Below are positions 11,043-20,569 of a DNA stretch of 64,000 nt, in pieces. The position numbers were made by a program, and so were the translations under genes. The stretch is from assembly GCF_001305515.1 (NCBI RefSeq), contig NZ_LJYW01000001.1, forward strand, positions 4,483,642-4,547,641, written 5' to 3'. Positions within the stretch are counted from its first letter, which is position 1, and each line of letters starts with the position of its first letter. Origin of the DNA: Prosthecodimorpha hirschii. Its GTDB lineage: Bacteria > Pseudomonadota > Alphaproteobacteria > Rhizobiales > Ancalomicrobiaceae. A model generated the notes under the pieces. The model ran no database searches, was not told where the DNA came from, and saw only the letters and a program-made list of their open reading frames with translations.

Positions 11043-11720
11043 TTGACGCTGCTCGCCTGCGAGTGGGCCCCGGATCGGCGGCCCTACGGGCCTTGTCCGG
11101 GGAAGCGGGCCGGGGGATCGATGGGCCTGCGGGCCTTGTCGGGGGATGCGGCCGGGAGATCGATGGGCTTGCGGGCCTTGTCCGGGTGGTCGGTTGAGAG
11201 ATCGATGGGGCCCCCGGATCCGGGAAGGGATGCACCATCTCGCATCGCATTCCCGGCCGGAGCGCAAGCGGAGAGCCGGGACCTACTCTGCTGGAAACTT
11301 GTCACAAGCCCTTGTCTATCATCGCAATCTTGCCGCCGCGCGCAAGCGAGTAGGCCCCGGATCGGCGGCCCTTCGGGCCTTGTCCGGGGATGCGGCCGGG
11401 GGATCGGCGGGTTTGCGGTCCTTGTCCGGGGATGCGGCCGGGAGATCGGCGGGCTTGCGGGCCTTGTCCGGGGATGCGGGCCGGGGGATCGATGGGCTTG
11501 CGGGCCTTGTCCGGGGGGTCGGTTGAGGGATCGATGGCGCCCCCGGATCCGGGAAGGGATGCACCATCTCGCATCGCATTCCCGGCCGGAGCGCAAGCGG
11601 AGAGCCGGGACCTACTCTGCTGGACGGAACTAGTCACAAGCCCTTGTCTATCATCGCAATCTTGCCGCCGCGCGCAAGCGAGTAGGCCCCGGATCGGCGG
11701 CCCTTCGGGCCTTGTCCGGG
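11043..11720. repeat. Intergenic palindromic repeat cluster with 42-bp tandem units
   Basis: Three copies of a palindromic module (CCCCGGA, nested GGCCC/GGGCC, TCCGGGG) begin near 11065, 11351 and 11683; a fourth is at 13313 beyond the IS. Downstream of copies one and two the string CCTTGTCCGGGG recurs with a 42-43 bp period (11091, 11134, 11176 and 11378, 11420, 11462, 11505). A longer direct repeat of about 190 bp is shared by 11190-11390 and 11519-11720. Frames are open in several directions, but only because of the base composition; there is no ribosome site or family match, so I regard it as non-coding. Confidence 0.8.
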
Positions 11721-11826
11721 GGATGCGACCCGCGAGATTGCAGCGGGTCCCCCGGATCCGGGAAGGCGCGCGCGATGGATTTGGGGACAGATACGCAATC
11801 CCCCAACGCATGTGTGGATGGCTGCC

Positions 11827-12087
11827 GTTTGGCAAGGTGTATTTTCGAGGTTTGCGCAGGTTGGTCGGGTGCAGGCATGTGTACGGCCTTGACGTTGTGG
11901 TCCTTGGGACCACGGCCCAGATGAAGTCCGCTGATCCGGTCCCGAACATTCCCATGCTCTCGAAGGAGCGATGCGTGCGGCGGGTTTTCCGGATTGCGGG
12001 TCGACCGCGTGCTTTCACCTCTTCGGTTCACCCTCGCCAATCGTTGCCGCCCCTTGCGGGTCGGGTCTGCGTGGCGGCCGGTTCGTG
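11827..12087 (-). ncRNA. Candidate bridge-RNA region of the IS1111-type element
   Basis: About 260 bp of the element lie 3' of the transposase gene and do not encode a plausible protein. In the IS1111 group the recombinase-bound bridge RNA comes from this side (established for the IS110 family in general). The stretch contains a perfect hairpin, GTGGTCC-TTG-GGACCAC (11897-11913), and other short pairings. The RNA boundaries and its target and donor loops cannot be fixed by eye. Confidence 0.4.
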
Positions 12088-13131
12088 TCAGGCTGCCCCG
12101 GCCGCCGCCTCCAGGCGCCGGGGGTCGAAGGGCTCACCCCGCGCCATCACCACCCAGGCGATGCGCGCCAGCTTGTTGGCGAGCGCGATCGCGACCACCT
12201 TCGGCGGGCGGCGCGCCAGCAGCGCTCGGACCCAGCGCCCCAGGGCGCTGTCCGATGTCTTCAGGCTTCTGATGAGCGAGGTCGCGCCGAGCATCAGGAG
12301 CCGGCGCAGGAGCGCGTCGCCTGCCTTGGTGATCCTGCCGAGCCGGGTCCTGCCGCCGGTCGAATCCTGGCGCGGCGTCAGTCCCACCCAGGCGGCGAGG
12401 TCGCGGCCGTTGCGGAACAGGCCGGGATCGACGACCCTGACGGCCAGCGCGGTCGCAGTCATCAGCCCGATGCCGGGGATCTCCGCCAGCCGCCGGCTGA
12501 CCTCGTTGCCGCGATGCCAGGCCTTCAGCTCCGCCTCCAGGCCGGCGATCTCCTCGTCCAGCCGGTGGATGCCGCCGAGCAGCGCCCGCAGGCTCGAGCG
12601 CGCGATCTCCGGCAGCGCATCGGCCGGCGTCTCCTCCACCAGCGCCGCCAGAACCGGCAGCTTCTCGATCCCCTTGGCCGCGATCAGCCCGAACTCGGCG
12701 AGATGACCGCGCAAGGCGTTGACCTGCATCGTCCGCATCTTCACCATCAGCTGGCGCGTGCCGTGCAGCATCCCGACCGCCTGGGCCTCGGCCGACTTGA
12801 CCGGAACGAAGCGCATGCTCGCCCGCCCGCCCGCCTCGCAGATCGCCTCCGCGTCGATGGCGTCGTTCTTGTTGCGCTTGACGTAGGGCTTCACATAGGC
12901 CGCCGGCACCAGTCGGACCTCGTGACCGAGCGCCGCGATCCGGCGTGCCCAGTGGTGAGCCGAACCGCAGGCCTCCATCACCACCAGGCATGGCGGCAGC
13001 TGCGCCAGGAACCCGATGAACTGCGCCCGCTTCACCTGCCGCCGCAGCAGCGCCCGATCCGCCGCGTCGACACCGTGCATCTGGAAAACCAGCTTGGCCA
13101 AGTCGACCCCAATTCTGATAATCTCGCTCAT
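12088..13131 (-). CDS. IS110/IS1111-family transposase (DEDD recombinase)
   Basis: A 347-residue recombinase, the normal length for IS1111-type transposases. The N-terminal RuvC-like domain has the DEDD residues: D10 in IGVDLAK, E53 in VMEACGS, and D90/D93 in KRNKNDAIDAEAI. The HLAEFGLIAAKG and MRFVPVKS segments are typical of the IS1111 branch. The C-terminal Transposase_20 domain carries IPGIGLMTATAL and LTPRQDSTGGR, where the catalytic serine lies. The frame is intact, so the element may be active. A GGATGGCTCC copy just before the gene (13132-13141) can pair with the right inverted repeat (13194-13203) as a terminal hairpin. Confidence 0.93.
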   Translation of the reverse strand: MSEIIRIGVDLAKLVFQMHGVDAADRALLRRQVKRAQFIGFLAQLPPCLVVMEACGSAHHWARRIAALGHEVRLVPAAYVKPYVKRNKNDAIDAEAICEAGGRASMRFVPVKSAEAQAVGMLHGTRQLMVKMRTMQVNALRGHLAEFGLIAAKGIEKLPVLAALVEETPADALPEIARSSLRALLGGIHRLDEEIAGLEAELKAWHRGNEVSRRLAEIPGIGLMTATALAVRVVDPGLFRNGRDLAAWVGLTPRQDSTGGRTRLGRITKAGDALLRRLLMLGATSLIRSLKTSDSALGRWVRALLARRPPKVVAIALANKLARIAWVVMARGEPFDPRRLEAAAGAA

Positions 13132-13210
13132 GGATGGCTCCTATCCATCGTGTCCGTTGCAAGACACACTCTGGCACTCAGATGCCGCAGGAGGGAGCCA
13201 TCCACATCAA

Positions 13211-13370
13211 CATTCCCGGCCGAAGCGAAGCGCAGAGCCGGGACCTACTTTGCTGGAAGCAAGTAGCAAGATCTTGTTTTTGCTTGCAATCTTGACGCCG
13301 CTCGCAGGCGAGTAGGCCCCGGATCGGCGGCCCTACGGGCCTTGTCCGGGGATGCGAGCCGGGGAGATCT
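13211..13370. repeat. Right-hand copy of the palindromic intergenic repeat
   Basis: Immediately outside the right IS end the sequence returns to the cluster seen at 11.2-11.7 kb: CATTCCCGGCC, GCCGGGACCTACT, then TAGGCCCCGGATCGG and CCTTGTCCGGGGATGCG. It is therefore the other half of the repeat array split by the IS, or a separate copy. The first part (GACGCCGCTCGCAGGCGAGT) is closest to the leftmost copy at 11045-11064. The remainder up to 13438 holds nothing recognisable. Confidence 0.75.
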
Positions 13371-13438
13371 GCGGCCCTCCGGGAGTTTGGGGCACTCCCT
13401 CGAGACAACAGTCCCCCGCCAATCGCCGGCGCCAGCGA

Positions 13439-14440
<1,002 letters not shown>

Positions 14441-14609
14441 CGGGCCTGCCTTGTCGCTGAGGGTCGAAGCGATCGAACCGCGCATTCGGAGGGGCCGCGG
14501 ACCGCACGGCCATCCGTGCCGTGCGGTCCGCGGACGATCCCGATCATATAGGGGGCGCGGCCGGGCTTGCGACCGGCGTCCGGCGGGGGGCTGCCCGGCG
14601 CTCCGGTCG

Positions 14610-16130
14610 CTACCGCGCCGCGCCGGCGACGAGGTCGCGGCCGATATCCCGGAAGGCGATGCGCGAGGCCGGGTCGGCGTAGAACATGTGCCCGCCGGCG
14701 AGAACGCGCAGCTGCAGGCGGTCGCCGACGCCCGGCACCGCGATCTGGTCCATGGCGAAGCGCGAGGCCATGTAGGGCGTGACCAGGTCGGCCGAGCCAT
14801 GCACGACGACCGTGCCGAGCGTCGGGTCGGCGGCCAGCATCTCGGCCAGCGCGCCGGAGGATTGCGGCGGCGACAGCGAGCGGCCCCATTCCCAGGCCCG
14901 GTTGACCCCGTTCGAGAGCACCTCGTAGCGGCGCTTCGGCGCCCAGTCGAGCTTGCCGGCATAGAGTTCGCGCGCGGCCGACGTGAACGGGGCCTTGAGG
15001 GCGTCGAGCACCGGATCGAGCGCGCCGTGACTCTCGCCGAACGGATTCGGGTCGAGGCCGACCGCGGCGGCATCGTAGGGGCTGGCGAAGCGGCCACCGC
15101 GCCGGTCGACATGGTTGAGGAAGACGTTCAGCGGCAGGCGCCCGCCATATTGGGCGACCAGCGCACGGTCGAGCCCGGTCCAGGCGGCGACGCGGTCCAC
15201 GATCCGCCCGCGCGCGGCCTCGTCGCGGGGGCCGCGGGCCAGATCGGCGAGGTGTTCGCTGGCCGCGATCCGTTCGATCTCCGCGATCGGCGGGCCGGCG
15301 AGGGCGGGATCGAGCCGGCGCGCGGCGGCGACCATCGACGGCAGCAGCGCGGCCTCGGCCTGGATGTTGCGGCTGTCGCGCAGGCGGAAGTCGAGCACCG
15401 GCGAGACCAGGACGAGGCCCTTCAGGCCGACGCCGTGGTCGGTCGCCAGCGCCCGGGCGAGGAGGGGGCCGCGGAAGCCGCCATAGCTTTCGCCGACAAA
15501 GACCTTCGGCGACAGCTCGCGGCGATTGTCCTCCGTCCAGCGGCGGATGATCGCGGCCAGGAAATCGATGTCGCCGTCGACCGAATAGGCGCGCCGGCGG
15601 ATGTCGTCGCCGCTGCCGACGAGGCGGCTGTAGCCGGTGCCGGGCGGGTCGATGAAGACCAGATCCGTGAAGGCGAGCCAGCCCTCCGCATTGTCGACCA
15701 GACGCGGCGGCGTCGAGGGCGGCACGGCGGCACCGTCGAGCACCAGCCGCCAGGGACCGAGCGCGCCGAACTGGAGCCAGGCCGAAGACGCGCCGGGGCC
15801 GCCATTGACCACGAAGGCGACCGGCCGGCGCGCCGGATCGGCGCCGTCGAGGCGGTAGCTGGTCAGCACGAAATCGGCGATCGGCGTGCCGCCGTCGTCG
15901 TAGAGCCGGGTGGCGCCGGCGGTGGCCGTGAAGGCGAGTTCGCCGTCGGGCAGTTTCAGCCGGTGGCGGGTGACGCTCGGCGGCGGCAGTTCGGACGGAT
16001 TGTCGGGGGCGGGGCGGACGGCCGCCCGTGCCGGCGGCGCGGCGGCGTCGGATTGGGCGAAGGCCCCCGGGGCGGCCGGGACGGCGAGGATCGATGCGGC
16101 GAGAAGCAGGGCGGCAAGGCTATGGCGCAT
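14610..16130 (-). CDS. Exported S10-family serine carboxypeptidase-like peptidase
   Basis: A 506-residue protein with an N-terminal signal peptide ([21 protein letters not shown]) that directs it to the periplasm or outside. The alpha/beta-hydrolase core has the S10 hallmarks: [10 protein letters not shown] for oxyanion hole and substrate carboxylate binding, IDPPGTGYS, the nucleophile serine in [11 protein letters not shown], the aspartate region [10 protein letters not shown], and the histidine in GGHMFY. S10 enzymes release C-terminal residues at acid pH. Bacterial members are common in Rhizobiales but their targets are unknown. Monocistronic or with the downstream LLM gene. Confidence 0.92.
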   Translation of the reverse strand: MRHSLAALLLAASILAVPAAPGAFAQSDAAAPPARAAVRPAPDNPSELPPPSVTRHRLKLPDGELAFTATAGATRLYDDGGTPIADFVLTSYRLDGADPARRPVAFVVNGGPGASSAWLQFGALGPWRLVLDGAAVPPSTPPRLVDNAEGWLAFTDLVFIDPPGTGYSRLVGSGDDIRRRAYSVDGDIDFLAAIIRRWTEDNRRELSPKVFVGESYGGFRGPLLARALATDHGVGLKGLVLVSPVLDFRLRDSRNIQAEAALLPSMVAAARRLDPALAGPPIAEIERIAASEHLADLARGPRDEAARGRIVDRVAAWTGLDRALVAQYGGRLPLNVFLNHVDRRGGRFASPYDAAAVGLDPNPFGESHGALDPVLDALKAPFTSAARELYAGKLDWAPKRRYEVLSNGVNRAWEWGRSLSPPQSSGALAEMLAADPTLGTVVVHGSADLVTPYMASRFAMDQIAVPGVGDRLQLRVLAGGHMFYADPASRIAFRDIGRDLVAGAAR

Positions 16131-16270
16131 CGGGAACCTCCGGTCTGTCCCGATTCTGCCCGGCCGATTGCGGCCCGACCGAGGCGGTCGGCTCGACGGA
16201 GCGGCTTGGGAGGCCGGCCGCCGATCCCGAAATCGTGATCGTAAGCCGGCTTAGAGGATCGAAAGCCGGA

Positions 16271-17086
16271 TCATCGCGGCGATTTCTGCTCGGCCAGATG
16301 GTGCAGGACGATGCCGCTGGTGGTGGCGACGTTGAGGCTGTCGAAGCCGCCGGCCATCGGAATGCGGATGCCGCGGCAGCGGGCGATGGTGGCCGCCGGC
16401 AGGCCGGGGCCTTCGGTGCCGAACAGCAGGGCGGCGCGCGGCAGGTCGGGCAGATCGGCGAGCGTTTCGGCGCCGGAGGGCGTCAGGGCGACGGGTTCCA
16501 GCCCGGCGGCGCGGACGAGCTCGACGGGATCGCGGCCGACTTCGAGGCGCGCGAAAGGCACCACCAGCGCGCCGCCGACCGAGACCCGGATCGCCTTGCG
16601 ATAGAGCGGATCGCAGGAGGCGTGGTCGATCAGCACCGCATCGGCGCCGAAGGCGGCGGCGTTGCGCAGGATGCCGCCCATATTGTCGTGATTGGCGATG
16701 CCGACCAGCACCAGGACCCGGGCGCGCGTCGTCGAAAGCCGCGCCAGGAGGTCGTTCGGCGTCGGCGTCTCCACCCGCCGGCCGAGCGCCAGGATGCCGC
16801 GATGCAGCGGGAAGCCGACGATCCGGTCGATGACGGTGCGCGGGGCGACATGGACCGGAACGTCCTCGGCAAGCGCGTCGAGGAGCGGCGCCAAAGCCGC
16901 GACGCGGCTGTCGAGCAGGAGAAGCGTCGTCGGCCGGCACAGCGGCGACCGGGCCAGGACATTGAGCACCACCTCGCCTTCGGCGACGAACAGATGGTCG
17001 CGGCGGACGAGGTCGCGCTCGCGGATGTCGCGGAAGGCGGCGATGCGCGGATCGTCCGGGTCGTCGATCGGAATCAGAGGCGGCAC
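16271..17086 (-). CDS. TrmH/SpoU-family RNA 2'-O-methyltransferase
   Basis: A 271-residue SPOUT methyltransferase. After an N-terminal substrate-binding domain (FVAEGEVVLNVLA) the C-terminal domain shows the three knot motifs: motif 1 HDNMGGILRNAAAFGA, motif 2 ALLFGTEGPGLP, and motif 3 IRIPMAGGFDSLNVATTSGI. The conserved Asn and Arg of motif 1 and the Glu of motif 2 are present. It methylates a ribose 2'-OH in tRNA or rRNA with S-adenosylmethionine; the exact nucleotide cannot be told from the sequence. A hairpin separates it from exoD upstream. Confidence 0.93.
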   Translation of the reverse strand: MPPLIPIDDPDDPRIAAFRDIRERDLVRRDHLFVAEGEVVLNVLARSPLCRPTTLLLLDSRVAALAPLLDALAEDVPVHVAPRTVIDRIVGFPLHRGILALGRRVETPTPNDLLARLSTTRARVLVLVGIANHDNMGGILRNAAAFGADAVLIDHASCDPLYRKAIRVSVGGALVVPFARLEVGRDPVELVRAAGLEPVALTPSGAETLADLPDLPRAALLFGTEGPGLPAATIARCRGIRIPMAGGFDSLNVATTSGIVLHHLAEQKSPR

Positions 17087-17209
17087 GGAGTCTCCACGGT
17101 CGCTGCGTCAGGCTGGCATGGAGCTTACGGGACGCGTCGGCGCCGTGACAGGGCCGCGAGCGGAGTATGACGTTGGGTCCGGTTCGTCATCATGTCGAGG
17201 ACCCGTCAC

Positions 17210-17249
17210 GGTGCCCGGACCGGTTAGCCCCCGCCACCGGTCCGGCACC
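17210..17249. terminator. Long hairpin between exoD and the RNA methyltransferase gene
   Basis: GGTGCCCGGACCGGT (17210-17224) pairs with ACCGGTCCGGCACC (17236-17249) with a single bulge and an 11-nt loop. It lies after the exoD stop codon and before the methyltransferase start, so it probably ends the exoD message, although no T-run follows. Confidence 0.5.
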
Positions 17250-17339
17250 TCCCCCTTCGAGCCGGGCGCCCTGCCGGCGCGTCTGGCCGCAGGCCGACGG
17301 CACCGACCGGCATCCGCCGCCGGTGCGGGCCGGTCGCCA

Positions 17340-17987
17340 TTAGGGCAGCAGCGCGATCAGCGAGGCGGTCAGTTCGGCGCCGAGCACGAACAGGGCCGAT
17401 GTCCAGAAGATCGCCAGCACGGCGAGCACCAGACCGGCGATGACCGCGAGCCCGTCGCGCACGATCAGGCCGAGCGCGACCGCCATCAGGGCCAGGGCCG
17501 GCATGAAATTGCCGAGCGGGATCGGCAGCGAGATGGTCGCCCCCATCAACAGCACCGGCACGGCGAGCAGGCTGCGGGCGCCGAAGCCGGTCAGCCGCGG
17601 CCAGCGGCGCGGTTTCAGGAAGGCCTCCGCCCAGGCGAGCTTAGGGATGATGCGCAGTAGCATGCTCTTCAGCGGCGCCGCAGGGATGCGGCGGCGGCGC
17701 ATGAAGCCGGGCAGCCAGAGCCGCCGGGCGCCGATGAGGAGCTGCAGGGCGACGAATCCGATCACAATGCCGAGCACCATTCCGACCGGGCCGGGAATGG
17801 GGATCAGCACGATGATGGTCAGGATCAGCAGGAAGAAGCCGAAGCCGGCATGGCCGAGCCGATCGACCAGTTCGCCGAGCTCGACCGTCTCGGCATCGAG
17901 GCTTTCGGCCAGGGCGTTCAGGCGGCGCGAGGCCGGCAGGGCGGAGAGATCGGGCTGGGAGGGGTGCGCACCGTTGTGGTCCGTCAT
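17340..17987 (-). CDS. exoD: ExoD-family exopolysaccharide-related membrane protein
   Basis: A 215-residue inner-membrane protein. A soluble N-terminus (residues 1-45, ending LGELVDRLGHAGFGFFLLIL) leads into three to four hydrophobic segments with the family signatures IPIPGPVGMVLGIVIGFVALQLL and, later, GATISLPIPLGNFMPALALM and LIVRDGLAVIAGLVLA. The ExoD family is named after the Sinorhizobium protein needed for exopolysaccharide production and alkali tolerance; its biochemical action is unknown. It is transcribed alone, divergent from the DUF2269 gene. Confidence 0.9.
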   Translation of the reverse strand: MTDHNGAHPSQPDLSALPASRRLNALAESLDAETVELGELVDRLGHAGFGFFLLILTIIVLIPIPGPVGMVLGIVIGFVALQLLIGARRLWLPGFMRRRRIPAAPLKSMLLRIIPKLAWAEAFLKPRRWPRLTGFGARSLLAVPVLLMGATISLPIPLGNFMPALALMAVALGLIVRDGLAVIAGLVLAVLAIFWTSALFVLGAELTASLIALLP

Positions 17988-18334
17988 CAGTGCACGACAA
18001 TCCCATTCTTCCGCTTGCCGGTCTCAGCCGGTCCGCGGCCCCGTCGGCGAGAACGCCGCATCTTCCGGCGTCGCCGCCCGGCCATTGGCGTGGCGCCACA
18101 GCCGTGGACGGGCACCGCGCGCTCCGGCGTGGCCCCTTGCCGCCTCGCTGGTCCCTAGATCGTGTCCGGGCCGCGAAAATCAAGGGATGGCGGCGGCGCC
18201 GAAGCCGGCCGGCCTGGACCAGACCGGGTGACCGGCGGCGCCCCGGTGCGGCGACCCCTCGTCGGCGTCGGCGATTGCGCGACGCCCGGGCTTGCCCGAA
18301 TGTCGGGTCGGTCTCGCCCGGCCGGGAGGCGCCG
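17988..18334. other. Intergenic region between exoD and the DUF2269 gene
   Basis: About 350 bp between divergent genes. It is GC-rich with several short complementary runs (for example GGCGTGGCGCCACAGCC near 18088) but I recognise no RNA family, no convincing promoter boxes and no small gene. It should contain both promoters. Confidence 0.4.
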
Positions 18335-18814
18335 TTGCTTTATATCGCATTGAAGTTCCTGCATGTCATCGGCGCCTGCGTGCTGCTCGGAACCGGGGCC
18401 GGCATCGCCTTCTTCATGGTCGCGGCGCACCGCACCGGCGATGTCGCGACGATCGCCGGGGTGGCCCGGATCGTCGTGATCGCCGATTTCCTGTTTACGG
18501 CGACCGCCGTGGTCGTACAGCCGCTGACCGGCCTCGGCCTGGTGCACATGCTCGGCCTGTCGCCCGGCGACGGCTGGATCGCGCTGGCGCTGCTGCTCTA
18601 TCTGGTCACCGGCGCCTTCTGGCTGCCGGTGGTGGTCATGCAGATGAGGATGCGCGATCTGGCGGCCGCGGCCCTGCGCACCGGTCAGGCCTTGCCGCCG
18701 CTCTATCACCGCCTGTTCGCCTGGTGGTTCGCCTTCGGCTTCCCGGCCTTCGCGGCCGTGATGGCGATCGTGGCACTGATGATCGCACGGCCGGCGATCC
18801 CGGGCTGGGACTGA
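18335..18814 (+). CDS. DUF2269-family integral membrane protein
   Basis: A 159-residue protein with four predicted membrane segments (roughly residues 5-25, 45-68, 76-100 and 131-152). It begins LYIALKFLHVIGACVLLGTGAG, typical of DUF2269, and has the family block GLGLVHMLGLSPGDGWIALALLLYLVTGAFWLPVV. The start is taken as the TTG at 18335 because GGGAGG at 18324-18329 is an ideal ribosome site for it and there is no nearby ATG; the open frame continues upstream without a plausible start. The family has no established function. It is convergent with the sulfotransferase gene. Confidence 0.85.
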   Translation: MLYIALKFLHVIGACVLLGTGAGIAFFMVAAHRTGDVATIAGVARIVVIADFLFTATAVVVQPLTGLGLVHMLGLSPGDGWIALALLLYLVTGAFWLPVVVMQMRMRDLAAAALRTGQALPPLYHRLFAWWFAFGFPAFAAVMAIVALMIARPAIPGWD

Positions 18815-18842
18815 CGCCCGTTTCCGGTTTGGAGGAGACCCC

Positions 18843-19640
18843 TCAGGCCCGTTCGGGCTTGCGGCGGGGCGTGCGGGGCAGCGCCTTGGGTGCGGGCGGC
18901 GGCGGGGCGATGCCGGCACGCGGCTCGGCGCGGTCCGGATACCAGCGCCGGAAATCCTCGGCGTAGCGGGTGCGCGCGATCTCGATCAGCGCCGGATCGG
19001 CAAACAGCAGCGGCACGTCGGAACGGTCGCGGCGCCGGATGTTGGACTGCGGCAGCGGGTCGAGCCGGATGCCGCTGCGCGCATGGGCCTCGGCGACGAC
19101 CACGTCCCAGTCCTCGGCCAGCCGCTCGTAGCGGCCGACGAAGTCCGGGACCACGCGCCCGCCCTCGACCAGCATCGCGGCCTGGGCGCGGACATGCAGG
19201 TCGGCGCGCCGGTCCGCCACGGTGGCGGCATGGCGGAGAAAGGCGGCGAAATCCATTCCGGCCGCAAAGCCGTTGGCGGCCAGCGCCGGCAGCACGGTGC
19301 GCGGCCGGTCGATCATGTCGCACCAGCAGGAGACCAGCCGGTCGAACGGATCGCGGACGAAGGAGAAGACGAAGACATCCGGATGGCGCGCCTTCAGTTC
19401 GGCCGCGCTCAGGATCGCGGCATCCTCCGTCCCGGTCTGCCAGAAGGCATCCGTGTTGGGCGGCATCTCGCGACCCTCCGGCGTGCGCCGGACATGGCGG
19501 GCGAGCAGCGTCCGGATCGAGGTGTTGGCGACCTTCGGGATCCGGCCATAGGCAAGCCCGAGCTTCGGCACGACGACGAAATGGCGCTCGGTGCGCGGTC
19601 CCAGTCCGACCCTTTCGGCGAGGCGCTGCATCCAGGTCAC
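18843..19640 (-). CDS. Sulfotransferase family 2 protein
   Basis: A 265-residue cytoplasmic protein. The PAPS-binding pattern is clear: GRIPKVANTSIRTLLA near residue 32 is the 5'-phosphosulfate loop (K and TS as in Sulfotransfer_2) and VFVFSFVRDPFDRLVSCW near residue 92 is the 3'-phosphate motif with R and the neighbouring S. The family transfers sulfate from PAPS to a sugar or other acceptor; in bacteria this often decorates surface polysaccharide or signal molecules. The acceptor is unknown, though an exopolysaccharide-related gene lies 1 kb away. The C-terminus is a proline/arginine-rich tail. Confidence 0.85.
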   Translation of the reverse strand: MTWMQRLAERVGLGPRTERHFVVVPKLGLAYGRIPKVANTSIRTLLARHVRRTPEGREMPPNTDAFWQTGTEDAAILSAAELKARHPDVFVFSFVRDPFDRLVSCWCDMIDRPRTVLPALAANGFAAGMDFAAFLRHAATVADRRADLHVRAQAAMLVEGGRVVPDFVGRYERLAEDWDVVVAEAHARSGIRLDPLPQSNIRRRDRSDVPLLFADPALIEIARTRYAEDFRRWYPDRAEPRAGIAPPPPAPKALPRTPRRKPERA

Positions 19641-19827
19641 GATGGCCTCTTTCCCTCAACACTGACTAGACCGGCAACCGACAGGGCCGGCCGCACGGCA
19701 CCCGGACCGGCAGCGAAACTTTCAGATCCGGCCGCCGGCGGCAAGCCGGCCCGCCGGTCCGGCGTGAACGCGGTGGGTTGGCGCGGCAAAGCCTTCTCAT
19801 CGCGGATACGATGGATTAAGCAGGGGC

Positions 19828-20466
19828 ATGACCCAGGATATCGATCGTCTTGATGCCATCGTGGCGATGGCCCCCGTCATTCCGGTCCTGCTCTTCGACG
19901 ATCCGGAGAGCGCCGTCGAGATCGGCCGCGCGCTGGTCCGCGGTGGCCTGCCGGTGCTCGAAATCACCCTTCGCACGCCGGCCGCCCTGGATTGCCTGAC
20001 GGCCTGCAAGGCGATCGAGGGCGCCGTGGTCGGCGCCGGCACGGTGCTCGACATCGACCAGCTGACCGCCGCGGTCGCCTGCGGGGCGGAGTTCCTGGTT
20101 TCGCCCGGCGCCTCGCCGAAGCTGATCCATGCCGCGGAGGGCTCGCCGGTGCCGCTGCTGCCCGGCGTCGCGACGGCCGGCGAGGCGATGACGCTCGCCG
20201 AGCACGGCTACCGCCGGATGAAGTTCTTCCCGGCCGAGCCGGCCGGCGGTGCCGAATACCTGAAGGCGCTGGCCTCGCCGCTGCCGCATCTGCGCTTCTG
20301 CCCGACCGGCGGCATCACGCTCGAAAAGGCGCCGAAATATCTCGCCCTGCCCAACGTGATGTGCGTCGGCGGCTCCTGGGTCGTCCCGGCCGATGCGGTC
20401 AAGGCGCGCGACTGGGCGCGGATCGAGACGCTGGCGCGGGAGGCGGCTGCACTGGCGCGCCTCTGA
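19828..20466 (+). CDS. eda: 2-dehydro-3-deoxy-phosphogluconate (KDPG) aldolase
   Basis: A 212-residue class I aldolase that splits KDPG to pyruvate and glyceraldehyde 3-phosphate in the Entner-Doudoroff pathway (and may act on hydroxyglutarate). Active-site marks: [10 protein letters not shown] at the N-terminus, the catalytic Glu in [31 protein letters not shown], the Schiff-base Lys in RRMKFFPAE, and [16 protein letters not shown]. Length is standard. It is not next to edd or zwf here and is followed by a DUF533 gene after a hairpin. Confidence 0.95.
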   Translation: MTQDIDRLDAIVAMAPVIPVLLFDDPESAVEIGRALVRGGLPVLEITLRTPAALDCLTACKAIEGAVVGAGTVLDIDQLTAAVACGAEFLVSPGASPKLIHAAEGSPVPLLPGVATAGEAMTLAEHGYRRMKFFPAEPAGGAEYLKALASPLPHLRFCPTGGITLEKAPKYLALPNVMCVGGSWVVPADAVKARDWARIETLAREAAALARL

Positions 20467-20540
20467 GCGGATCTCCGGCTGCGGCCCATCCCGGCTTTCG
20501 CATCAGTCCCGTCTTGCAGATGACGGTGGCAATCCCCACA

Positions 20541-20563
20541 GTCCTCCCGTGTTCAGGGAGGAC
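20541..20563 (+). promoter_or_regulatory. Hairpin that buries the ribosome site of the DUF533 gene
   Basis: GTCCTCCC (20541-20548) and GGGAGGAC (20556-20563) form a perfect 8-bp stem with a 7-nt loop. The right arm contains GGGAGGA, the evident Shine-Dalgarno of the gene starting at 20570. In RNA the stem would hide that site, so it may act as a translational switch or thermometer, or as a DNA operator. Confidence 0.5.
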
Positions 20564-20569
20564 TTTGCC

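Larger units (their letters stand above)
11813..13206 (-). mobile_element. IS110-family element, IS1111 subgroup
   Basis: One transposase gene is bracketed by subterminal inverted repeats: TGTGGATGGCTGCC at 11813-11826 and its complement GGGAGCCATCCACA at 13193-13206 (13 of 14 match). IS1111-type elements carry such repeats a few bases inside their true ends. The right flank resumes the local repeat (CATTCCCGGCC) at about 13211, so the right end is near 13210. The left end is less certain and lies between 11770 and 11812, next to a TTGGGGACAGATACG / AATCCCC palindrome. The element interrupts the repeat cluster, as IS1111 elements often do. Confidence 0.8.

Noticed and set aside
11069-11516. 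The regularly spaced repeats as a CRISPR array
   Set aside because: The 42-bp period is continuous repeat with no unique spacers, and there are no cas genes in the window.
11034-12706. Several open frames through the repeat cluster and antisense to the transposase
   Set aside because: They encode proline/arginine-rich repeats of the palindromic units, change frame between copies and lack ribosome sites, so they are treated as non-coding.
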